NCBI RefSeq assembly: GCF_954871325.1
Contig: NC_088778.1
Coordinates: forward strand, 24,165,120-24,229,119
DNA length: 64,000 bases
Direction: 5' to 3'
Source: Gordionus sp. m RMFG-2023
Lineage: Eukaryota > Nematomorpha > Gordioida > Chordodea > Parachordodidae
Below the pieces are notes generated by a model. It searched no databases and was not told where the DNA came from. It saw nothing but the letters and a program-made list of their open reading frames with translations. The translations under genes and the position numbers were made by a program. Position 1 is the stretch's first letter; every line of letters starts with the position of its first letter. This document shows positions 50,584-61,429 of the stretch, piece by piece.

Positions 50584-52960
50584 TTATACATTACTAATAA
50601 AAATTAAAATTCGACTGAGTCTGAATGGAATATATGTATGTTCGACCCATCTCATTTCTGACAGATTTCAGGATCAGTCAATTTTTGGCCCTACCTGGAT
50701 TTTATATTTTGAAAACCGGCTCGAGTTTTTTAACACTTGAATGTTAAATGGCATGATTATCCTGTCAGTAATTTCCTGAAGGTCAACAACAGGTTCATAA
50801 CGCCCTACAAATCATAAAAAATAGTCAGCTGGGCCGACCCGATTTGGTCGACGACATAATTAGATTTTTCAATAGGTTTCCACTCATTTTTCGGCTGTGG
50901 ACCCGTCTTGACCTATTTCGATTTACCTTTCCCTAAATTAATAGTTTCTTTTAAAAATTCGGCCATGCCCGCTTTTGAAAAATTTATTCTTTATCCGAAA
51001 TGAAATTATATATTAAAAGTTGTTATAAAAATAATTCATAAAAAAATGAATTGACTTTTTTATGATGAAAAAATTTCAAAATTATTTTATCTTGTTTAAA
51101 TTTATAATAAAAGGTACTAATTATTTCAAATGGCTTATGAATGAATAATCCTTTAATTGTATAAGGTGCTTTGTTATATTGAAAAAAAAATTAATATAAT
51201 TATATATTTTTTTTTTAAATACAGTGTTGACCAGATTTGATGTGAAACATTTCCATATTTTTTAATTTATTTGAAAATAAAAATATTTGACTTGCAAAAA
51301 AATTGTTAAAATAACATTTATAAAATTCTTATCAATTTTTACAAGTTAAATAATTTTATTTATAAACGAATTAAAAATTATGGAAATGTTTTCCATTAAA
51401 TCTGCCACAACACTGTAGCGAAGAGAAAAAAATAAATAAAATTTACATAATTGAATCGGATTTAAAATAAAATTACCTCATGAAATTGTAAAAGATTTGT
51501 TGTGGAATGAGTAATTGAATGGAATGGACATGTTCATATATTCAATACGTTGGATTCAATCCTACTATTTTTTTCGCGATTTTGAAAATGTCAAATAAAA
51601 TGTTTATTTATTATTATTATTATTATTTATTATAATTAGTTTTTTTTTCACAATATTTTGTATAATAAAAAAAAGACGAAATAATAATTTTTTTAAAAAA
51701 ATAAAATGACTTTTTTAACGTGTTTAAAGGAAAATAATAGGTAAGAAGTTAAAGAAAAGGTGTTGGAAAGGGGAGAGAGGGACGTTTATTTATGGGACAA
51801 GTTATGACATTTTTATAATATATAATAATTATGCTATTATTTATCATTTTAAATATCATCTTGTAATAGGTATAATATAGGTAATGTGTCTCGTATAAAA
51901 ATAAAGTCTCATGAAAAATAAATAAAATAGACGAAATGTTTATTTGAAAATAAACTATTTTTTTTAAGCGATATATAGGTTTGCAGGGGACAATATCCAT
52001 TTTTATAATACAGCATAATCATAAATATTGTTCATTCCATTTATCCTGTTACTTGTTCGAATCTGCTCTGCTCGCTCTGGATTGGAATAATAACAATATT
52101 ATATATTTTTTAAGAGTATTTAGCAAACCCGTTGTTTTTTTTTAAAAAAAATCATTTTATTTATTTTACCGGATGGATGACTAACTTATTATCTCATTTT
52201 AAAGAAACGGGAAACTAGAGTCCTACAAGTCGGCTTACTTCAAACCCTAATAAGAATCAGCTGGGCAAGTGGGTATAAATTTTTTTTAATAAATGTCGGG
52301 CCTTGGCAGATTAAGTATTTATAAATTTTTAAAAAACTTTTTTATTATTTAATTTTTATCTCAAAATAACAAATAAAATAAACAAAAAAGAAGAACAATT
52401 ATATTTTTTTTTACTACCTGTCTTTTATTTTATTTTTATTATATTATATATATTTTTTTAAATAAAATATTTTATATTTTTTTTTTATAGTACACCGAAA
52501 TAAAAATTAATTTCGCACATTTTTATTTTTTTAAAAAATATCTTTCTTTTTTGAATATCGAAAAATATATAATAAAATCATTTTTTCAAATTTTCCAAAT
52601 TAGTTGTAGAATTTCTTTATTTGAATTTGTTGTCGCGCAGATTCGAATTCCTAAAATTATTTACATCCATCCTAAAAAGATATTCCTATACGAATGAATG
52701 TATGAATACGTCCATTCTACTACTTACGCGCGTTGTTATGAGGATGCCGTAGGCAAAAATAAAGGTAAAAAAAATAGAATAAATGGGTGCTTATTTTTTT
52801 TAATGTATTTTTTTTTATTTACCCAGATGATTTTTTTTAAAGAGAATTAAGATGTTCCTTCTTTGTTCGAAGTCACCGTTAAGAGGCGCATGTTGATAAA
52901 ATAAGTTTCTGTTTTTCGCGCGTTTTTAATATCTATCTTTGTAATTTTTTTATAATATCT
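50584..52960. other. Repeat debris, no recognised gene
   Basis: 50640-50950 carries scattered CCCGG-type words (TGGGCCGACCCGATTTGG, CGGCTGTGGACCCG) of the GC-rich family, heavily eroded. 51600-51630 is a short (TTA)n run. At 51220-51420 an imperfect palindrome links GACCAGATTTGATGTGAAACATTTCCAT and its complement TGGAAATGTTTTCCATTAAATCTGCC in part, possibly another MITE. 52230-52310 again has eroded GC-rich words. Confidence 0.4.
51225..51415. mobile_element. Palindromic MITE-like element
   Basis: Left ACAGTGTTGACCAGATTTG with TGTGAAACATTTCCATA; right, on the other strand, ACAGTGTTGTGGCAGATTT with ATGGAAAACATTTCCATA. About 190 bp, centre AT-rich with AAATATTTGACTTG and CAAGTTAAATAATTTT as the inner pair. 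The flanks AAATAC and TAGCGA show no duplication. Confidence 0.65.
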
Positions 52961-53672
52961 TTAGTTAGTCACATGCTCACATTAAATTTATTTCCAAAAT
53001 TAAATGGCAACCCCCAAAAATCGGACAATAATTCTATTTAAAATAACTTTAATAAAACAATGGCGACATTTAGAGTTTTGCAAAACCGGTCCACACAGCC
53101 TCTTCTCGAATTTAATATGAGGCCCGTACGAGAACTATTTTAATATGTTCTGCCGGTCCGTTTGGGAGGGGGAATTCATAACTCTTATCCATCAGGCCTG
53201 CTGCCAAACCTAAAAATTAAAATTTTTGATACTGACGTGCTAGAAAACATCTTGTTCAAAACAGAAAATGTTAGAGAATGCTATCATATTGAATTGAACT
53301 CTTTAATGAAAATAAAATATGCTTAATTATCTGTTCGAAGAAAGTATAGAGGGTTTTTAGTTTATCCGAAAAACATGAATCTTTTTATGCTAAATTAAAC
53401 TCAAATAAAAAGGATTTTTGTTGTTCTAATTTACATAAATTATTAAAAATTATCATAGTTGTTATATCAGCTTTTATACACATTATTTATATATTAAAAA
53501 AAATAATACTTAAAGTTTACCGATTTGTAAAAAAATAAGTAGAACTCTTACTTAATCTATGAAAATAAAATATATTATTCTCCTATCTAACCTTTAAAAA
53601 AATTTTCATTAGATGTGGCATTTTTGTCAACCCATAAATTACAAATTTATTTTGAAATGGGGGTTAGCTTTA
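52961..53672. other. No recognised gene
   Basis: A less AT-rich patch at 53080-53200 (ACCGGTCCACACAGCCTC, GAGGCCCGTACGAGAAC, GCCGGTCCGTTTGGG) looks like eroded GC-rich repeat; nothing else recognised. Confidence 0.35.
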
Positions 53673-53881
53673 AGTCTAATTTATAGTAAACGCGTTATGT
53701 TCAAGCGGTACGTTGCATAATTTATAAATATGGAGCGTTATGCTATGCTATTGTTAGCGTTATTTCAAAAAATATTAGATCTTCAATGTGTCATTGTTAA
53801 TGCTATAAAAAATCAGCTGTGATTTCGATATCGTTAATTAACGCAACCCTTGAACATAACGCGTTTGCTGTAAATTAGACC
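53673..53881. mobile_element. PIF/Harbinger-like MITE, 209 bp, TTA flanks
   Basis: Terminal inverted repeats of about 33 bp: left AGTCTAATTTATAGTAAACG then CGTTATGTTCAAG; right, other strand, GGTCTAATTTACAGCAAACG then CGTTATGTTCAAG. TTA is present on both sides (53670-53672, 53882-53884). No coding content. Confidence 0.8.
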
Positions 53882-54580
53882 TTATTCATTTTTTTTCGTA
53901 TCCTAAAGATATTTTTTAGAAAAATTACCAATAACTAATATAAGGACTAACTTATGAGTCATTTATTGACACCTAATTGTTTAAATAACAAAAAAAATTG
54001 TCAATAACTCTAGACCTAAGAAAAATATTGAGAAAAGTATCGGTGGTTTTTATAACTTTTTTTAAAAAAAATACAAGTTTTATATACTACCAACAAGGGA
54101 TCAGCGGCATCCGGGTATTCATCCCCCCTCCAGATTTATTATATTTATATATGGGATAAATATGTTATCTAATCCGAATTTTTTAGATAAACTTGACTCT
54201 CCCCTTCACGAATATATTTGATACTGGTAATGAATGCTCTTTAGAATTTTTTTTCTATTGAGCTTTACTATTCAAAATAAAAATGAAAAGTAGTTTTTCT
54301 TTGGAAACCCTCAGCATCTGCTTGCTTAAATTCTTTAAAAATATAGCCTCTGCTGTTTGATTACCTGTAAGATCTCCTTGGTTAAGCAAGCATTTTTTAA
54401 GCGTCAAAGAAGTCAACCAATACGAGGACTGACAAAAAAAGAAGACGACCTAAATTTAGTAAATTGTATCTGGGCGGGAAATATATATTGACTTAAATTT
54501 TTTATTTTTAATCTAATCGACTTAGAAATGCAAATGATTGTTTTTTTATAAATATATCCGGTCTCACACTTGATCCAGAT

Positions 54581-54752
54581 TAGTGTTGTTAAACGACTCG
54601 ATTTGAGCGAATTTTGAAAAACGGCTAGCTCAATATTTTGGCCGGAATAGTATTTACCCAAACTTCGAGTGTGCTATATTTTTCTGAATAAAATATTGAG
54701 CACGCAGTTTTTTTAAAAAAAATCGGCTCAAATAGCCATTTAACAAACACTA
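54581..54752. mobile_element. TAGTGTTG-family hAT MITE, copy 4, perfect 8-bp duplication
   Basis: Begins TAGTGTTGTTAAACGACTCG and ends TTTAACAAACACTA. Flanked by ATCCAGAT at 54573-54580 and 54753-54760, identical over 8 bp. Subterminal pair GATTTGAGCGAATTTTGAAA / TTAAAAAAAATCGGCTCAAA and AGCTCAATATTTTGG / AAAATATTGAGCACGC. 172 bp. Confidence 0.9.
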
Positions 54753-57700
54753 ATCCAGATCGATCCGAAAAAGAATTTAATATGATTGAAAGTATTTAAA
54801 TAAATCGGATATATGAAAGTGTTAGGGAAAAAAAATTAAAATAATAATTAAATTTTTGACCAAGTCACGCTCCACTGAATCTGGAAATTACTTTTGCCCG
54901 AATCCGAACCGGCTTGAAAAATATATTTCGAAATCAAGGTACGACCCGGCCCTACAAATTTTTTTGACATTCAATCTAATAAAATTTTTATGCTGGAGAA
55001 AAGATCTTTGGTCTTTTAAAGTTAAAGGAATTAATTTTACTGAAAAAAAGAAAAAAAGTAGCTAATTTACGTATTTCCTAGAAAATCCATACAATATAAT
55101 TTAAAGAAGATGGTAAAATATTTTAAAAATATTCACATCACAATTTAAATATCTTATTTTAGAAAGTTGTTGAGACCCCAGTAACGTTCTATCTAATGCA
55201 TTTTCGCTGTAATGCACTCGCTGTATGATGATCCTGCAATATTTTCGATGTATAACATTTAGAGGAATATCTTTTCGCTATATTACCTTTTGCAGTGATG
55301 ACTGAATAAATATTACAGATAAATTTTTGAAACAAGGGTTGGGCTTAAAGACTTTGAAATGAAATTTCATTTATTACCCGCCATGCTTTAATATTATAGA
55401 TTTCTAAATATTAATTTTGCGGAACTCCATATTGATTTTACATCAATATGACACTGACACCTATCCAATCACAGAATGAATAATAAAAATCATCTCTTTA
55501 AAAAAATGTGAATTTTTCCATTTGGAATTGGAATTTACCCCAAATTACATAATTTTACCATATGGTTTTCCTTTAAAAACATACTATCTTGTCTTACTTT
55601 TAAAAAAAAATATGTTTCATAAACCCGAAAAATACTGAATTTGAATAAACAATTAAAATTATCTTCCTATTTTTATCTTTATTTATTTTCTGATAACTTG
55701 TTATTTCTTTGGAAAACTTGCGAAACATATTTTATTACAGAATATTTTATCAGCCTCTTTTATCACTTTTTTTTCTTTTCAAAATATTAAAAAGCCCAAA
55801 ATTTGAGCAAAAAGTCTTTGAAGATCAAGAAAATTTTGAGAATCAAACTGCAATTATTTTTATCTTTTCTAAAAATATGATTCCAAAAAAAAATATTTTC
55901 CCACAGATTTGAATATTATAATTAAATTTTTTTTTATTACTATTTTTCATATTTCTTTCGAAATGAATACAATAAATATAGACTTAAACTCACTATTGAA
56001 TTTTGTTTTAGTAAACTGAAAGTTTGGAAAACGAAAAACAAAATTTTCTTACGGGGGAGGAGGGGAGTGGGGGTACGATGGATTCCATTTTATGAAAATG
56101 CAAAATGGCATGCTATATAAATGCAATTTGCATACAATACTTATAGCTCTATTACCCCAAATTTAATATATTTTATTTTCTATATTATATATTTTGTAAA
56201 ATTTTTAACCAAAAAATGTAATAACTTTACATATGCTTTTTTTATTTAAAAATAAAATAATTTCATTTAAAGGAATTTGAAAAATTTCTTTCATTTTTTA
56301 AAGCCTTGTTTATTTAGAATTTTTGGTAGTTTAAGGTTGGAGTCTTGACAAAAAAAAAATTGTTGGCCCGAGACATTTTTGAGGCCATTTTAGTTTGGTT
56401 ATTCATCCTCCCCGCGTATTAAAGGATGATATTTTACCTAGATGGAGGATGCGATACAATCATTTTTAAGCAAGTCACTTGAAAGATGGGGAGTATGTAA
56501 CTTTAAACAACATTCTATTTCTCATTTACTTATTAAATTTTATCAGTGATGGATGTTAATAATTATGGTTTTAAATATAATATAAAAAATAAAGTAATCT
56601 AATTTATGATAACCATTTACCTCTGAACTTTGAGATTCCTCAGTTTGTTGATACCGGTTATTAATATTAGAATGTCTTTTTTTAATGAGAATACAGCTTT
56701 CACTTTCCTTTCTCTTAAAGTTACCCTTCTTCCCAAGTTTACCCTATATCCATAGGATAGTGCCCTGTTTTTAGCATGTATAGTATATATGCGATATTAA
56801 TTAATAAATAGTATTTATATTTTCCAAGATTCTTCAAGGAAATACCACTGCCTCCAAAGATATTAAAGTTAACTGAGCGGTCATTGATCGCCATCTTGAA
56901 TTTATGAAAAATGGTCATATAGTATAAATGTTTTCAAAATTTTGGCACCTATAGTAGTCCGCTATTTATATAGTAAAATATTTAATTTGGTTCTCTAGAC
57001 ATGTCATGAGTTTCTAAAAAATTAAATATATGCGCAGTGATTTTGATAAATTTAATTAATTATCATAAGTAAAGTTCGGCGCCAACTACAGGCGAAAATA
57101 TTTTCAGGCTGGATAGCATGTGTAAAACATTTTTACGGACCGGACCTGTCGGACATTAGTTTAAGTATGCCCATATTTCATTACTGATGAGGCAAATATT
57201 ACCTCTACAAAAGTGGACATGATAAACTAATTTATAAAATGTTAAGGAAAGATATTTTAAGTGTCAAATTAGAGCTTATATAAACTTTTGGAAATGCATA
57301 AAATTGGCATATTTTTGTGCCTGGTTTTTTTTGTTTACCATTCCTTTTAGATCGAAATAATTTCCTTTCTCAAAATAACAAATTAATTATTTTGCTTTTT
57401 TTTCGTAAAATAAATATTAAAATTCATCAATTAATTATAAAATTAAATTTACCACATCACTAATAAATAAAATGAGATCGTTAATGATATATAATGGAAA
57501 ATTTATTTATATATATTGTTATTGGCCTCTTCCGGAGAATTCGCGACACGCTTGTTAATTCATTTTTACACAATTTTTTTGTTTCCTAATAAAAAAAATA
57601 AATATATTTTTTCAAAATGTAAATATTAATGGCGCACTTTGTTTTTAAAGACTAAGTGTAAGTTTTGACTTAATATGTTTTCGGGGTTAATGTATAATAG

Positions 57701-58240
57701 TATAATTCTTGCAAAGTAGAATACATTACATAATATGCTCAAAACCTGGGATTGATAATTTATATTTTGTCCTTGTAACTTAGTATCAGACCCAATAGGA
57801 ATTCATCATTTGTCATTGTTCCGCGCTTATTATTTTTTCTTCAACCTTAAATAAATCTATATATCATTAAAATATCTTTTAGGGAGGAAAAATAAAGCCC
57901 AATATTTAAATAAATCACATGATTATATTTTTTTTAGTTTTTGAATCCCAATCATATAGAGTTGGTAAAAAATCAAGATTTTATTTGTAAAAAAATGAAA
58001 TTGATTTATTCGATTAAATTACGATTTTTTAAAATTTAAATCAAATTTTCTGGAGGAGAATAATTCCTAAAACAAAGCTATTTATCAAGCATTCAGTCAT
58101 TTTATTACATTAAGCATCAGTTTCCCTATTGAATTTATGAATAAAGCATTCTTAACTACCAGTAAAGATATTTTAAGTCAATATTTGCTCATTTATAATA
58201 AATTTAATATAATAAAATTTTAATATTAACAATATTTCAG
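54753..58240. other. No recognised gene; scattered repeat debris
   Basis: 54890-54950 and 57080-57150 hold eroded CCCGG-type words (CCGAACCGGC, GACCCGGCCC, GGACCGGACCTGTCGG). 56040-56080 is G-rich. 56395-56470 has a small hairpin pair (ATCCTCC and GGAGGAT). 55160-55330 is less AT-rich without recognisable coding. Confidence 0.35.
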
Positions 58241-58735
58241 GGATCCGAATTGATAAACCGGTATTACCCGTTATTATTTAAGAAACCTAACTTGAACCGT
58301 TAATATTTTTGTCACTTAAACCTGAACAGATCTAAAATGTCTATGAACTGGGTTGAAATTTTTGATATCCTAATTCTCATTTTGATTAATAAGTATTAAT
58401 ATTAAGTATTTTTAGATATTCACATATATTTCTATTTGATGTTGCCATGCCAACTACGCAAATACAGTTTTATCAGCAATAGAATTTATATATTTTCCTT
58501 ATTTGGGTGATTGTGCATCATGAAATTTTAATTGTATAATATAGTTTTTTTTAGGGAAATGGTGAAAAGATTTTTAAAAATATGCTTCTTTCACATAATT
58601 TTTTTTTCATGCGAAAAGGTTCGAACCTTGTTTTAAGAAATCAAACCTACCGATTTATTTTTGCCAACCGAACCATGAACCGTTATTTTTATCTGATCTG
58701 AACCTATATTAGTTACAACCGGTTCGAATATTTGA
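58241..58735. repeat. Repeat with AACCG/CGGTTCGAA words
   Basis: The left side has GATAAACCGGTATTACCCG, GAACCGTTAATATTTTTGTC and CCTGAACAGATC; the right side has GGTTCGAACC, CCAACCGAACCATGAACCG, GATCTGAACC and ACAACCGGTTCGAATATT. Likely the two ends of one decayed element of about 500 bp with self-complementary words, analogous to the CCCGG-word repeats. Confidence 0.45.
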
Positions 58736-60692
58736 TTGAACATTTATATTTTATTATATAAAATATAATAAATAATATTTATAAACTGTATCTAAATTAA
58801 TTTTGTTATCAACAGAAATAATATTAATTAAACAGGATAAAATAATTATATCGAAAATTATACTTCCTGCTTAGCACGACACCAACCCTACAAAATCATA
58901 TGATTTTTTTATATTTTATTTGTCATTTACCGAGAAACTTTTTAAAAATTTAGAATTTTTTTTAAAATATTACAAATCGAATTAAATATCAGTGAAATAT
59001 TCAACAGTTGACACGGATCGTAAAATATATTTTATAAATATGTTCCTTGTCATTAATTTCATCTAAGCATAATTACGAATCTAATTATTTCATCTTTCCT
59101 TCATATTTATATAGTAATGAATATAAAAAAGATTAAACAATTCTATATAATATTAATTGGGGGGGGGGGCAAAACGTATATTTTTGAAAACATTTTACCA
59201 CGCATACCTCATTGATTCCCTTAGAGGGAGCTCAAGTCCTAGTGAAACTTAAGTTCCATACTTTTTTGAATAGAGATTTCCTTGTTTGGGGATAAGTCTC
59301 CCATCCCAGTGACTTCTTCGAAGTTATTACCATTGAAATATGCAGTTATGAATACGCTATCGTCATTTGAATATTGGTTGGGGGACGGAGGAGGGATGAT
59401 TTGGTGGGAGGGAATAGGTGATTAAATTTTCTAAATAGTGATATCGTCATTGGCTTAGGAAGTTTCGTAATCCCTGCCTCACCCTATCACTAGCACGCCG
59501 TAAGTGCTGATACGCTAACATCTGGAGAAAACTTGATGGCATCTATTAAGAATTACAATTGTCTTATCAACAGGACTTTATTTGGTTGGTCTTTTTCGAA
59601 ATTATGTTAATCCACTTTACTATATATCCCAATTCTCAATTAATAGACATCTTTATATCAATACAAATTAAATTAGAGAAACACACCTAATGACCTATCT
59701 AAAATCATTTATTCAATTAGCATTTTACGGATAACGCAATTATTCGTTACGAAAATTCGATTACTATAATAATAAAAAAATTGTTCGTAAATATTTTAAA
59801 TTGTTTATATATATTTTAATATTTAACATGTTCCTTGTGGATCCCTTTATTTTGTAAAAATTTATACCACAATTTATAATTTTTTTTAAAAAATAAAATT
59901 TAATTTTTGAATCATCCTTATGGACGAATGCGACTAATGCCCATATATTTTGAATACGAATCATTCAATTATTCGATTCGTATGTTAGATTTCCTTGAGG
60001 CAGTATCGACTAAATTTTAATGTAAGATATAAAGCATTTAGATTTAATTTAGATGAATTCAATAATATTCCAAATGGTTGTTTAGTGTAATGCTTTTATT
60101 CTAAATGTTCGATTAAACAGATTATTTATGGAAACGTTTAATTGTGCAAACGTGATTTTTTTGGAATAAGCATAATATTATTTTTTCCTTAAAATAACGA
60201 CGAATAAAGGAAAACACTTTATTTAAAGATATATATTTTTCCATTATTGCTGTCCTCCAAAGATGACCATTTTTTCATGGTGTCCATCTTCTTATTGATC
60301 CCTTGCTGAAAAATACTTGTAAAATTTTATATATTGACCATCTCTCTAAGGAATTTTCAATATATTTTTTTAAATCGATTTCTTAACTACAAGACCTTTT
60401 ATAAATATTTAGTGTATTATTTGGCATGATAACTTAATTCGAATATATTTTTTTACCATGTTTGAATTAATTTTGAAGAAATTTTAATTAAATTAGATGA
60501 AAATATTAATTTTTGGCGACGTTAGAGCACTGTCAATTTTGGATTATTTTCTTATTTTCTGCTATATATTTATAGTCTATGTTATATAATTTGCTAACAA
60601 AAAATTTTTGAGTAAAATTTATTTCGGGTATCATTTTTATGTATATTGACATTTGCCTTTTAAATCATTATTGCTTACAAAAAGTAGCCTTA
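58736..60692. other. No recognised gene; unexplained patch at 59200-59600
   Basis: After a G-run at 59160, about 400 bases (59200-59600) are less AT-rich and look non-random, with short open pieces on the minus strand (AIKFSPDVSVSALTAC; RQGLRNFLSQ) that match no family known to me. Elsewhere AT-rich. Confidence 0.3.
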
Positions 60693-60770
60693 AACCTCAT
60701 TCATAGTTATCGCGAATTCGCGGCCGATTTGTATACTTCACCACGAATACGCGCTAACTTGAAAGTAGGG
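60693..60770. mobile_element. PIF/Harbinger-like MITE (CCCTGCATTC family), TTA flanks
   Basis: Left AACCTCATTCATAGTTATCG then CGAATTCGCG; right, on the other strand, CCCTACTTTCAAGTTAGCG then CGTATTCGTGG. TTA lies on both sides (60690-60692, 60771-60773). 78 bp. Same family as the copies at 4443-4531 and 10355-10850. Confidence 0.75.
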
Positions 60771-61429
60771 TTATGTATAAAAGAAACTAGACCTCCCATT
60801 TTAATAGATATTGTTTTCTTTATAATTTAGGTGGATTACTTCATTCTCGAGCTAATCCCTTTTTTTAGCATAAATATATATTTTTTAAATTGGAATATTT
60901 GTTTACGGTGTCTTTTCTCAGATTACCTTGTTATAAATGACCCCCCCCCCCCCAATCTGCACACTTAAAAAAATATAAACATAAAAAAAATTATTCCCAT
61001 CACCCCCAATGTTTATTTTAAAAAAATTTTTACCTCAAACTTTTATTACATTTAAATATAATATATCTCATTTTAATTAAAGAAATCTTGCCAACCACCA
61101 CACTACACTGTTTTAAAACAATTTTTTTTAACCAGCTGATATTTAAAAAGAAAGATAAAAAATAATTTAAAATATATAGAGAATATTTTACTTTCTTTTC
61201 TTTATTTCAATTCTGGTGTCAAAATTTACTTTTTTTTCATCAAGAAAAAAGTTTTTACACACACATACAGAATCATATTGCGACATAGTTATTATATAAT
61301 TATTAGTTTCTTTTTTGTTCTACATTTTATTTTATAAAATTAATAATATTTTTTTTTATTGATTAGATTAGTCGATTTGTTTTATTTATTTTTATTTTAT
61401 ATTATTTTTCTTTTTTTGTTATCTCACAG
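60771..61429. other. No recognised gene upstream of the plakin exon
   Basis: Contains a C-run at about 60942-60953 and a T-rich zone at 61300-61425 that acts as the polypyrimidine tract of the first visible plakin exon. Confidence 0.45.
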
